Assembly: GCA_963678705.1 (NCBI GenBank)
Contig: OY783212.1
Location: 10,230,001-10,294,000, forward strand
Length of the DNA stretch: 64,000 bases
Direction of reading: 5' to 3'
Source: Panorpa germanica
Lineage: Eukaryota > Arthropoda > Insecta > Mecoptera > Panorpidae
The notes under the pieces are model-generated. The model was not told the DNA's origin. It saw only the letters and a program-made list of their open reading frames with translations, and did no database searches. The position numbers were made by a program, and so were the translations under genes. Below are positions 1-11,255 of this stretch, piece by piece (positions within the stretch are counted from its first letter, which is position 1; the number at the start of each line of letters is the position of its first letter).

Positions 1-81
1 AATACCACCACTGCTTTTTGCAATGAAATAGACGGATATAGATATATATAGACTGCCATTGACTCTCGCAGGAAATTTCAG

Positions 82-136
82 GAGGAGCCCGATTGCGTAG
101 CCAGTGTGCGTCGCGCACTAAGGATGTGGATATGCG
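82..136 (+). CDS. Possible small internal exon (weak)
   Basis: A short GC-richer open stretch lies between an AG acceptor (AATTTCAG, bases 74-81) and a GT donor (GTAAAAG at 137). It reads 18 codons plus one base without a stop, beginning E-E-P-D-C-V-A-S-V. The flanks are AT-rich, so the island stands out. The polypyrimidine tract is poor, and no other exon of the same gene is visible nearby. It could equally be a TE scrap or a noncoding promoter-proximal exon; a second ATG (172) followed by a GT lies just downstream. I do not recognise the peptide. Confidence 0.15.
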
Positions 137-1099
137 GTAAAAGCGATGTTGAAAAACGTTGTTTTTTGCGATCATGTGGCGAGGCGATGGTTTGTGTGGT
201 TTGATAGTTACTTGACATGTTTATAACTTCGTAAAAACCATGAATTATAAAATTTTGCACACATGCACTCATTTAAAAGGTTATAATGATAACCGTTGTG
301 GGTGGAATGGCCGTTAAACACAATTGTAATTATAGTGAGAATTGATTTATTCGATGGCGTTATATTTATGTTTAAATAATACGTCTGACATGTAGTAAAT
401 ATACGCAAATTAGATTGTTGTTATATGTTAAACAAATTATAATGAAATGGGTGGTTTTAGACTAGATAATTATTACTATAAATAGATAGATAGATAAATA
501 GATTACTAAAAACCTGAGTTGAAATATAAATTATCTATAACAATGATAACCTTGATTTGGTTTTAGTAAATAATATCAAATGCGGCATACATTTTTTATT
601 AAGTTTCAAATCTTGCTCTCATGATTTGATGCTTCAGAAGAAATAACTATTTAAAACGAAATGGATTTCTTTACCGATTCGGTAGTCTATGAAATCGGTT
701 ATGTTTGGCATTAAATCCAGAGCCGATTTTCAAAAAAATCTAATAAAGAAGCAGGACACAACCTGAATCACACTTCTATCATAAGATGGAGCACTAAATT
801 CTGTTTATAACTTCTCTATTAAGACCACAAATGTACATAAAGATAGCTCACAAGTAATGAATGCAATTTCTTTTACAATTACTGTGGCTTAGGATGGTTC
901 AGTTCTTAGAATATTTACTTTCTATGAAGATCCTGGTTCGCGGTCACAGACCGGACCTATTTACATCGCCGAACCATTGGCACTACCTATACCTATAGAA
1001 CGAGTACATTCTCTGCAAACCAAAACACGTTCACTGTGCCACCTGTAATTATACCTCACGAAACAATATAAAAAAGAGAAGTGTAGTACTTATTAAAGG

Positions 1100-1585
1100 T
1101 CCCATACACACTGGAATATGTTGAACGGAACATGCTCGTTGTTTTCAATCAGTTAAAACCTAAATGTCATGAACAACAAAACACGAACAAAAATTGTTTT
1201 TCTAAATAAAAACACCAATGTGTATACCAAAGAGACAGTTCTTAAAACTTTTTTGTGTTTAAAAACTATTTTAGTAAACAAAACACATTCCCATCTGGAG
1301 TTGGTAAGATCAAAGGAAAACACTTCTGCTTGGTTTGAACACACAGTTTTGTTTTTTGTGAACATTTGTATCGCCAACACAATAATTTGTGGGATACTAA
1401 ATTTTTATGGGACACACAGTAAAACATTAAAAACAAAACCTGTCTGTTCAATGTGAACATTCTGTTTTCGAAAAACAGAACTGTTTTAAAATAAAAAAAT
1501 CGTGTTTTGTTTTGTTTTTTGAAAACAAAACTGTTTTCAAAACTGTCTCTTTGGTGTAAAACAAGCATAACATGTTGATTTAAAT
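1100..1585. mobile_element. TIR element with TGTTTT-rich interior
   Basis: The left part (about 1118-1240) and right part (about 1500-1585) are imperfect inverted complements. CCAAAGAGACAGTTCTTAAA (from 1228) pairs with the GTTTTCAAAACTGTCTCTTTGG segment near 1532-1553. Farther out, AACATGCTCGTTGTTTT pairs with AAAACAAGCATAACATGTT. The interior contains further small palindromes built on AAAACAGTTTTG. This arrangement fits a non-autonomous DNA transposon (MITE); the exact ends and target duplication are not clear. Overlapping open frames on both strands of up to 100 codons are by-products of the symmetric, stop-poor T/A composition rather than genes. Confidence 0.5.
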
Positions 1586-4500
1586 AATGTTTAAATAGAA
1601 ATAATTAAACTAGTTTTTATATTTACATTTTTGTTTATATTTATGTAAAATAGTTATTAATAAATCAATGAAAGGGATTATATTTTAGCTTTAACATTTC
1701 GTCAGCGGTAGAATTAATTTTCATAAGCTTTTTCACAAGTAAATCGTAATTCTCTCTTTTTCTATGCTTTTTGGTTTAGTCTTTGCTTCTTAGGTCTCAA
1801 AGTGGGCTCTGTTCCATAAGCAAATTGTCCGTTTTGTGGAAACGATCAAGCATGTTGGCCGAGTGAGTTACCAACCCAATATAATGGAGTGTGTATGGAG
1901 CCTTTAAAAGATGATACTTTCGACGGGATATCAAATTATTAGTAAATGATTTTAAATTAGAATAAATAATCGTGATTTTAATTTATATAAAGTCTTTTTT
2001 CCTTAAGATAAGCAAAAATCTAATACAATGTATAATATCCTTATAATGTGATTAATTTACAGTTAATACGGCAAATCAGTAAATTCGGTATGAATTATAT
2101 CCTCTTATCTCTTATCCCATCTTCCTCTAGCGCTGATATTACGACGACGTCTCTCCATGACATCAGACGGATTTTGATTTCTTGCCAACTAATGTCTGTT
2201 TACTAGGATGTGTAATCTTGTAGTGTGTACAACTGCTATTTCTGTTGATTATGAGCGAACAGCTTCCTGGACTCATGGGAATTATCGGCTAAATCAACAT
2301 TCAATAATAGTTCGTGAAATGGTTAGAGTATATACTCGAATTCGTATGTATGTATATTAAAAAAATCAAGAAACTACAAAAACCTTTGAATCTGATATTG
2401 CAATCTTTCTACAAAACAATAAGACTCTTATTTATTCACTATTGTTTTGATCTGACTGAGGTATAGACAATATAATTAATGAAAATAACTTGTTTATAAA
2501 TAATACTACGGTATAGAGGAAATAATACTTAAATAGTCTAAATTTATCTGAAATAATCGTTTTAAAACGCATGTAATGAGAGTTTAAAAAGCGACTTTAA
2601 TTCTAAATTGAATTGTAATATGTTATAATAATATTTAATTAAAAGTTTTAGGCGATTGGTGGTGAAACATATGAGCCTTACATCAAATATGTACAAGTAT
2701 ACTTATATAATTTATAAACCCGATCGATCATGCCTAAGATTGCTAAAAATTGTAGAACATTTACAGTTGTTTGGTTTGCTAAAACATGCTTTTCTATTAC
2801 CTTAATAACCTAATTTGCACTTTACTATTATAAAAGATTTGAATCAGATATTTTTTATACAATTTTTTGTAGCTGAAAGTTCTACAGTCAGAATGGAATG
2901 TTATCTGCTTCTAGTCCAATGTTATTGACAGTGTTGATATGCTAATCGCTGTTTGACGGCTTGTAACTTACAATATTGTCTGTCAGACATTATGTCGCCA
3001 TTATAAATATATGAATTACGTCGTCATTTTTCATATTTAACAGGGCATGTAACTAAGAAGCTATACACATAAATTCACTTCCTTCTTTTAGGATAACACT
3101 TACATATTTTACATTGGAATTTAAGACATTGGTAAAACATATCTAGATATTATCTTTTACAGGTTTCCCAACTATAGAATTTCAGATTATTAAAAACAGT
3201 AAATAATACAAATGACAGAAACAATAAAGCATAAAGAGTGTCGGGAGAGGGAGAAAATGATAATAGTCATTGAATCTGGTAAAGAAACGTAATGCAGGTT
3301 TAATGTTTTTGAAAAGTTCTGGGATGCAAATTCGCATTACATATTTTCCGAAATTATTTGATGCTTGTAAAATAAGTTTCGAATGCAGTTCGCTTCAAAA
3401 ATTCTCAGAATAGGCTCGCATCTTGAAAGATGCAAGTAGTTCCATCCAAATATATATACGGAAATAATGCTCAAGAAAAAAATAAGATAGGAGCAGTTTC
3501 GGATTATGATTTCCTGAAAAACATTTATGAGTATTTTCACAAGTAAATTATATTATACACTAGCCATATCCTAACTCTCTTATAAGACTCCTTTCCTAAT
3601 TGAATTAAGCAACTGCTAATATGCTAAGTATTTTTGTCCATTTCAAAAAATATATTAATCAAAGAAATATTGGTTTTGGGGTTTTTTATTGATTAAAATT
3701 TTAAATGTTCCTATAGGACACCCTGTATTAGTGGTGTAGTGTGCTAATTCTGAAGCCTATGTAATTTATAAAAATAACTTTAGGAAGTAATACGATTATT
3801 AATTGGACGAAACGTATTTGGAGCCCTGTCATACAGATTAGTAATTAATCAACAGAAGAGCCTAATCTGAAATCAACGAATAAAAACTTGTTTCGATGAA
3901 TCACTCATAAATATTTAAATTATCAGGTGTGCCAAAAACAGCCTCTCCTTAAAAATTAATTCAGTTGTAACACATCAAATTACTGGTCCTCTAGATTATG
4001 TATGTAAATTTGTGCATTTTTTTTTCTCATAGGAAAAAGAAACAAAAACAAACAATACTAGTATAACCTAATAATTTATATTATTCAAAACAAATAACTT
4101 TATACTTTTATTATATTATGATATTTATTTATATTATGAGTGCCAGTTTTTTTCTTTATATTATGTAAAATTTACGATTCTTCTAAGGTATTCCTACGTT
4201 AAATTTCTAACAAAAGAAATACGGGTACTTGTAGTAATTTTAAATAATTCTCAACTCTTCATTTCTATGTAACTTTAATTTGAGCTCAAATCATATAAAA
4301 ATTGACCTTATACTATCGATTAAAATTTTAGTTTAAACAATGGCTTAATGTAGCCCCTCAACCGTCCTCTTCATTAGTGAGACAACTGCAAATATTGAGT
4401 CTTAACACATCGATGAAAGAAATATTCCACGATTTTTATTTTCTTTGGTTGAGTTAGCTGAGTATCGAATTAGATAGAATGTTAGATAGGACATATAACT

Positions 4501-4605
4501 GCATATTCAACTCAAATTTAGATTTTTCGAAGATGTCTTACTAATAAACTGCACGATCTATAGCTAAATCAAAGTGCATTTTTTAAGTTTCCCGAGAACA
4601 TATGA

Positions 4606-4925
4606 CCCACTAAACATAGTTATGTGTATTATGTACAAAGTTATTTGTCACATAAAGAATTTTACCTAATATACAACTTTATATGACCTAATCTCCAGCA
4701 TTTTGTTTAATGAGCCTAGTTTTTTTTCTCATTACATTATCATAAAACTTCTTTAAAACCATTTTACCTAGTATGGAATCTTAAGTACACCTTTTTAAGG
4801 ATTAAGAGTTTTTATAATAGGTATAACATATAAATAAAACCCTTTTATATTAAATACTACCAGGATTTGTTTAAGTAAGTGATTACATGAATAGAAAGTA
4901 TCATTCATGTTTTATGTTTAGCGGT
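4606..4925. mobile_element. MITE, CCCRCTAAACA-ended family, copy 1
   Basis: The element begins CCCACTAAACATAGTTATGT and ends with TTTATGTTTAGCGGT, which is an imperfect inverted copy of the start. The interior is AT-rich with ATGTAC/ACATAA motifs and has no coding capacity. The same ends occur at 32758-33070 and 47444-47701, which supports a family rather than a chance palindrome. Superfamily is unassigned because the target duplication is not obvious. Confidence 0.5.
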
Positions 4926-5574
4926 GAGCATGTGTGCACCTGTGTCAGGTCTTTGTTAAGACTATTATTAAGATTTTTAAGTATAAGGAAATCCCAACAA
5001 CTTAAGGGAAAGTACTTTAAAGTAATAATAAACCATCAAGTATAAATATTATTACTTCCTGCTGTGTCATTTTTGCTTGAGACAATTTTAGGGATCGTTA
5101 CATTAAGATATTCAATATATCTTGAGCTATATCCTTACCATATATTCTAGTGCAAATTGATGACTAACAAAATTTCAGAGTTGACATTTCACAATGAGTA
5201 ACACATGCGAGCAGCATTCGGTAATCGAAATCATTTAATAAACGATGAAGTTTAAGGTTATTTGCATATGAATTACTACATTTACAAATTGACCTGGGTC
5301 CTGGTGACGGTTTTCATTCTTACGATTCATAGTCTGCAACTTGAATGAGTCAACCCACAAACTACGAAGAAACCACGAACAAGTACAACAAGTAAACAAA
5401 ACATTCGCGTAGTCAGGGATTAAAAACTTTATTGAAAAATATAATCTTTTTTGAAAAAGTAACAAAAAATTTGAACGTATAGTTATTTAAAATTGTTGTT
5501 AAATTGTAATATTGTAATCATGATCTATCTCTAATAGGTTGTAGAAATTCAATCTGTGGTGTCAAACGAGCGTT

Positions 5575-5892
5575 GAATTTATCGTATTCATTCTAATACT
5601 AGCCGCCCTCTAATACTAGCTGACCGACAGACATTGTCATGTCCAAATTTCAATAAACCTTTTCACAATTTAAGTGAAAATAAACAACTGACACACGACA
5701 TTTACGCACATAGTAACAAAAGTCTCGTAGCAATTTAAGTTTTTCTATAATTTTCCGGTCAAATTTTCCCTTTTTCTATCCCTAAAAACCTTATTCAGAC
5801 TATTACGAATATTTAAATCCAAATCAGTCCAGCCGATCTCAACTAATGCGCTTACCTACGAACAGCATTTAATTTTTATTTATATAGATTAT
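5575..5892 (+). mobile_element. Diverged non-LTR retrotransposon 3' end (or derived repeat)
   Basis: The stretch runs from AGCTGACCGACAGACATTGT (5619) through a noncoding body to CCAGCCGATCTCAACTAATG (5830) and ends in TTTTTATTTATATAGATT. From memory of lepidopteran genomes, this order (a CTGACC-GACAGAC motif, then a CAGTCCAGCCG motif, then a TATATAGAT tail) is typical of abundant LINE 3' ends. That assignment is recollection and was not searched. No open frame survives, and the copy looks old. Confidence 0.4.
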
Positions 5893-6698
5893 GATTAATT
5901 GAAAATTAATTACACATTTAAGGTCCTGATAGTGAGCTTGATCAATATATCACACTTTACTGAAAATGGTGCGAACAGTGACAAGCCTTAACACTGAAAT
6001 TGAATTCAATGAAATTCAAATAAATATTATCATTTGTTAGAAAAAGATATAGTTCAAATTACGAGAGTTTTCTATTGTAGTGACATTTAAAATACCGACA
6101 AGGAATGGTTTGCCACCCATTTTAACACTTTGTTCCATAAAAAGAGAATATGTGTATACATGTCTATAGACCTAATGTTTGTTTAGTCACTGAATACGAG
6201 GAGTTGTCAAAGTTCTCACGCAGCGTCTAATATATTGGCACACGTACAGGGTGGCCGTTCCCTTCAAGATGCTCCAGGCTAGGCACCTCGTTTTACCAAT
6301 GAGTAAGCGTCTACAATAAATTCATTTGTCATCTCTATAAAGTGGTAGCCGCAAGAAGTTACCGACAGGTAAAGTCTCAATAGATTTTATCTTAGTTTTA
6401 AAACATACGGGTTTCACGACTGTTAATAACAAAGTAAGTGGGACACCGAGCTAGATCTTGAGTCCGGGTGGTATATTCTCTAAGGTATCTTTTTACCAAA
6501 CTGTTGAGGACATAGTTATCTAACTATGCCGACATTTCTTTTACTATTGTCATATGTTTCGAGATGTTACCAATGATATTATGTCGCACTTATGTTTATC
6601 TATTCTAAAGCAGCTTCATGTAATTTTCTCCTAATTCAAAATGTGTGTCTTCTTTCGTAATATGTGGAATCTATGCAGTTTCAGATACAGATACAGCA

Positions 6699-6950
6699 CA
6701 GTAAACAATTTGGTGACGTGCCCTATTTAGTGACATTTCTATCACTATTTCACTTCAATTATAGTTCGCATCAACTTTATCTTCATTTGTATTCCGACAG
6801 GTGGAGTAATTTCGCCATCTGTAGCCGATAAAGTAGACATTTTATATGAAAAAATGTGAGAAACTGAACTATAAATGAACTCTTTTATGACAAAAAAATC
6901 ATGACGCATCTTCAATATGTTGTCAAAGTGACTCCAAAATGTTTTCTGGG
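6699..6950. mobile_element. MITE pair member A (about 252 bp)
   Basis: It starts CAGTAAACAATTTGGTGACG and ends CCAAAATGTTTTCTGGG, an inverted match of about 18 bp. It is almost the same sequence as 25407-25660: by eye I count about six substitutions and no indel in the body. The interior has no coding capacity. The high identity implies recent mobilisation of a non-autonomous DNA transposon. I could not define a target-site duplication. Confidence 0.75.
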
Positions 6951-7124
6951 AGGTTGTAGATACATTTTCATATATAATAAAAGTATCTAAATGCTGAGCG
7001 TATCTAAATATATTACAGCACTGGCCTTCACAATTCAGGCAGTTATGAAACCTATAAAATTAAATTATATATATAGATATGGTAAATTTTTAAATTGAAT
7101 AATTTGGCACCCGATCTTAGGAAA

Positions 7125-7215
7125 AATTGTCTTGCCGTGTAAGGTTGCTACAAGATTCAACTTACTAGCGAGCTACGAGCTAATTCAAGCGTTACATTTC
7201 TTCATTTTCTTCTGA
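7125..7215. repeat. 81-82 bp repeat unit, single degenerate copy
   Basis: The segment contains ATTGTCTTGCCGTGTAAGGT, then AAGATTCAACTTACTAGCGA, then GAGCTAATTCAAGCGTTACA. The same ordered motifs form tandem pairs at 17205-17360 and 60690-60845. It is presumably a monomer from a dispersed minisatellite-like or TE-internal repeat. Confidence 0.5.
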
Positions 7216-7954
7216 TTAGAAAGAGAGAGAGAGAGAGAGTTTGTCTCACTCATCATTCGGTACCATATTGTAATTTTAGGTGCTTTTATGTGGATTTAAA
7301 GAAATGCATCTTATGTATTTTTTATAGTTCTTATCATTTAACTTTAGTCATCATAAATATTAGGCTGTGCATTTCATTATAAAGGATTTAGTTATATTAT
7401 GCAGTGTTTACCAGGAATCAAAAAGAAGTGTAAACGAAGTCAGCATTTTTTTAATGGAATATAGCGGTGTTTGTAGTTCTAAGCAATATTACGAGGACCT
7501 AAGTTATTAGAAGTAATAGAAACATTGTCAAATAACAACAATTACTGATAATATGCACCCAATATTTATTTACTGTGAGTATGAGTGAGTTTCCATTTTC
7601 TATAAATCTATAAGCCGTAAATTTTTAGTAAAATTATTTCATGGGTTTTTAGTTCCGTTTCATAAGTTTATCTTTCTCACTATTTATGTTCGATTAATTT
7701 TTTTTCAACGTTTTTTAAACCATTGTTTATTTACTAACTAGCATTTAAGTAAATACAAACGATGCGTCAATTGGTGCGTCAGTTGAACTGTTAAACAAAA
7801 TTTAACATTTTCACATAAATTAGTCGTCTATTACATATATTTTATATATAACTTTTCTCGCTGTCTCCGTTTATATAATTTAAGATACATTGGCGCCTGC
7901 AGTGACAAATACAAGAGTTCCCATTTCGATAGTAAGCGAAGCGCCGCAACGGAC

Positions 7955-8096
7955 GTCGCTCAGCGTCTGTTGACGATTCATAGTGCGTTCACATTAAAAT
8001 ATAGAAACTAAATATTGTTTTAGTAGAACGAAGCTCACTATGCCAAACAAATTCTGACAATTCAATTACCACTCGTAGGATATTTTAAGACTTCAG
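7955..8096 (+). promoter_or_regulatory. Possible promoter and noncoding first exon (weak)
   Basis: A GC-richer patch (about 7890-7985) includes CGTCGCTCAGCGTCTG, with a possible initiator at about 7958. It is followed after about 140 bases by CTTCAG and a GTAATC donor (junction 8096/8097). The only ATG in between opens a five-codon frame (M-P-N-K-F-stop), as in a leader. Without transcripts this remains a guess. Confidence 0.2.
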
Positions 8097-8734
8097 GTAA
8101 TCAATGGCTTTGCCAAGACATAAACTGAAAGTGCTTTGATTCTAATATTTTGTTTAGATTATTCAGCGAATTCTGTGAAATAACATACACTTGGTTTTAA
8201 ACTACAAACATAAAGACATTAATTAGGTTAAAATCTTGAGAACTTCTTGAAAATATTATTGTTAACCTGCTTTTAAATTGTGTTATTTAAAGTCAGGTTA
8301 TTACTTTTTTAATTTGAAAACCACTTGTTGTGTCCTCTACTTCCAACACAGGTCTATCAAGAGTGAACATTTAAATTCACTCAGTGCAATTTAATTCTAT
8401 CTGCTGTCATTTTAGAAGTAATTAGAATTAATACGATTTAATTGCATTTAATGAAAGTGTCTTATTTATAGTACCTGCTTCGTCCACAAGTTCGCATCAG
8501 ATCAAACATGGAAGAGGAAGGAATTCATATATTTATTAATTTTAATTTATTAACTAATCTCATGTACCCAAAAAAGCGACATCGTATGTTCTTGTACACC
8601 ACCAATATATAGAAAAGACCGCCATTTGTCTTTTTCCGGATCTGTCTGAAGAACTATGCGATCCCCAAGATGTGGAGAATTTTTGTTATATTTTGTATCT
8701 CTATTGTTTAATTAGTCACGGTACTCATAGCCAG

Positions 8735-8905
8735 TCAGAGATGGCGGGCGCCAAACTGTAAAAAGGGGTAATTTACTTATTGTAAATTAATTTCACAGTG
8801 GGCTATTCTAAGAAGAAGGAAACAGTACGTCGAATCTTTAAAATATAGTGTGAGTGACGCCAAATCACCATGCGAGCATCTACTATAAATTTCTCTCAAG
8901 TCAAC
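8735..8905. repeat. Interspersed repeat, copy A of pair
   Basis: The segment matches 11085-11255 in order and orientation. Shared blocks include GAGATGG, TAAATTAATTTCACA, GGAAACAGTA, AATCTTT, the GACGCCAAAT/GGGCGCCAAAT block and ATAAATTTCTCTCAA. Translated on the minus strand, both read as related W-R-x(n)-L-K-I peptides with stops in copy A, suggesting decayed coding or chance. TE-derived; family unassigned. Confidence 0.5.
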
Positions 8906-9666
8906 CCTGCATTACTGTAATAGGTAGGAATAACCTTATCTACATTTCAAGAATTCCACAAGACATCCATTACAAAAACTATTTTACTATATAACATATT
9001 ATTATTAAACATGTATACTATGCTTCGAGTACTGCGAAATTTGTAAATAAATATTTCATAAGTTTTTGATTAATTGTTTATTTTCTGTATAATTTATATA
9101 AACAGAAAATATTGTCAGTGCAGATTCTGGCACAAATACGCAGAAATTTTATTTATGTTTATATACTCGTATATAAAACATCCAAGGTTTGCCGGGATTA
9201 GATCTTTGATGTTAAGGAAGTAATCTTAAAATATGCACAATTTGCCCTAAATAATTTACGTCATAATTTAATATGAAAAGTAAAGTCACATCAGGATTAT
9301 CCATTTTTATTTATTTATGTTTTATATTCTCTGAATCTTTTTGTTGCAATGTATTTCCCCATGTTAATTCAGATGATTTTATTACGGGAAATTTTTAGTA
9401 AGATTTTTACTATGATAATTTTAAATTTTATCCTTATCAAAGTTTAAATATTTTAATAATTAGTTTTCAACGTATTATTTCATAAATGTTGCAACTTAAA
9501 TAATACACCTTGGTTAGAGGTATGCGAAATAAATGAAAAAAAATTTAATTATTATTTTTGAACATTCATTATATTATATCACCTTTATTATATTTATTAC
9601 TTTATATAAACCAGTGGTTGGTACTCGCGGGTCGCTGATTTCTTGAATGCGATTCCTAACGCGTGA

Positions 9667-9702
9667 AAGTCAATTGTGACTAGATACAATTAATTTCGCG
9701 TG
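9667..9702 (+). repeat. ACTAGATACAATTTATTTCGC motif copy
   Basis: The short motif AAGTCAATTGTGACTAGATA continues into CAATTAATTTCGCGTG. Related copies lie at 39608-39630, 39688-39710 and 43062-43095 (+) and at 62238-62265 (minus). It looks like the conserved end or core of a dispersed repeat. Confidence 0.4.
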
Positions 9703-9890
9703 AGAGGTAAAAGAAAAGTGCAGATATTCGGCCTTTTTACTTTTTAGGTTACTGACCACTAAACTGGGCGAAATAAATTGAAAAAGAACTAGCGAATAAC
9801 TCATAGAGGGCATTACTATTCCTTGGAGTTAGAGCGAATCTTTATTTTAAGGACATTGCTCGCTCCGGTGTGCGCCATGTCCGTATAAAT

Positions 9891-10554
9891 CAGTGGTTCT
9901 TAACTGAAGGTTCGCAGCGTACTTGTTTTTGCGAAATTATTAAAATTAATGGAATAAATATAATAATTCATCGCTTCATAAAAAAAGGTAGATACCCGCA
10001 AAACACAATAGATGAATGTTACCTTAAATTGATGTAATATTTTACTTAAACCGAAACTTAGTAATATTTAATCTAAAATCTCATTTGATGATTTTGTTAT
10101 GAAAAACATTTATGTGCAGAGGCTATAGGGTAGATTTATTTCTCAAGAAGCAGTAAAGTAGAACCTGTTTACATAAGAGGTAACTTTTGTTATGTTACAT
10201 AAACATTAAATACACGTCAGATTTCTATTTTATCCACTGACCACTGCTATATTTTCTGGGCTTGTTTGTTATTATCTTTAACTGTTTATATCTTAATATA
10301 ACCGTAATTATATTAGGCAGTGATGTAGTTTACATGTATGAGGCCTTATAGTATTCCAACACAGTAGAACGTTTAAAGTTAGATGCATCGGATAGAGGGT
10401 ATCGGAAATAGGCCGACATTAAATAAAATAAATTATGATATTAGCTATATAATCTGCCAGTTATTTTTATGTATATTTTCGTTACTTTTATGACACTCGA
10501 TATTTTCTTATGATCTAAAGTTCTCCCAGCTTTCGAAAAGATTAAGAACCACTG
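9891..10554. mobile_element. Non-autonomous hAT-like element
   Basis: The left end is CAGTGGTTCTTAACTGAAGG and the right end is AAAAGATTAAGAACCACTG, giving a 13-base perfect terminal inverted repeat, CAGTGGTTCTTAA. The CAGNGGTTCTTAA end is characteristic of hAT superfamily elements. Flanking octamers (GTATAAAT left, GCCTAGAT right) agree at only five positions, as expected for an eroded 8-bp duplication. The 664-base body has no transposase frame. Another hAT-like start (CAGTGGTTGGTACTCGCGGG, 9612) lies just upstream without a clear partner. Confidence 0.65.
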
Positions 10555-11084
10555 GCCTAGATTCTAAAACCGTAATGTTTTCATTAGTTGGAAGTAACTA
10601 AAATAAAAATATACAAGTTCTTTCTTTACTACTAGCGTAATAAAACGTAGACGGCTATGACCAGGCACTGAGCGACTGGGCAGTGGCATAAATCATCTGA
10701 GTATCCAGTCAGTCACCTACTGGATAAATAAATGTATTTCTTAACAATTTTTGTATGTTTTGTCTACTGTCGCCGTCTGTGGTCGCGACTCTTTGCTTAA
10801 TTATATTTTTATTTTAAGACATAAATGTTGATTCATCAATTTTAACATTTTAACAGATTTCTCTTATTAATAAAGTTAGGACAATGTTACTCATTTGACT
10901 ATTAATATTTAATTGCTAAGATTTGTCATATCTCATTTAAAGTAAGTTAAGAGTATAATTACTATCGTCTTGTAGTTAGTATACATCATAGTCACACGGT
11001 GCAGAAGAAATGGCTAATTAAAATAATGCCAGAGCTGGTACTAATTGGAGCAACTCATACAAAGTTTTAATAAACGACAAGCGT

Positions 11085-11255
11085 CGCTCCGAGATGGAGG
11101 ATACCAATCTGTAAAGCAGGGGCCACATACTATAAATTAATTTCACATTTATTCTGAGGAGCAAGGAAACAGTATGGCAAATCTTTGAAATAAAGTAAAA
11201 CGGGCGCCAAATTATCATCTCGCACTACAATAAATTTCTCTCAAATCGGCTCGGT
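11085..11255. repeat. Interspersed repeat, copy B of pair
   Basis: Partner of 8735-8905 (shared blocks listed there). The 66-codon minus-strand open frame across it is most simply the shadow of this repeat, because the equivalent frame in copy A is interrupted. Confidence 0.5.

Noticed and set aside
1169..1568. Overlapping 75-100 codon frames on both strands
   Set aside because: They fall inside a symmetric TIR element of low-complexity T/A-rich sequence and have no splice sites or domain.
6360..6376. GACAG followed by GTAAAG (6368/6369) as a ratchet site
   Set aside because: No pyrimidine tract (GCAAGAAGTTACCGACAG), and it lies upstream of the first supported exon.
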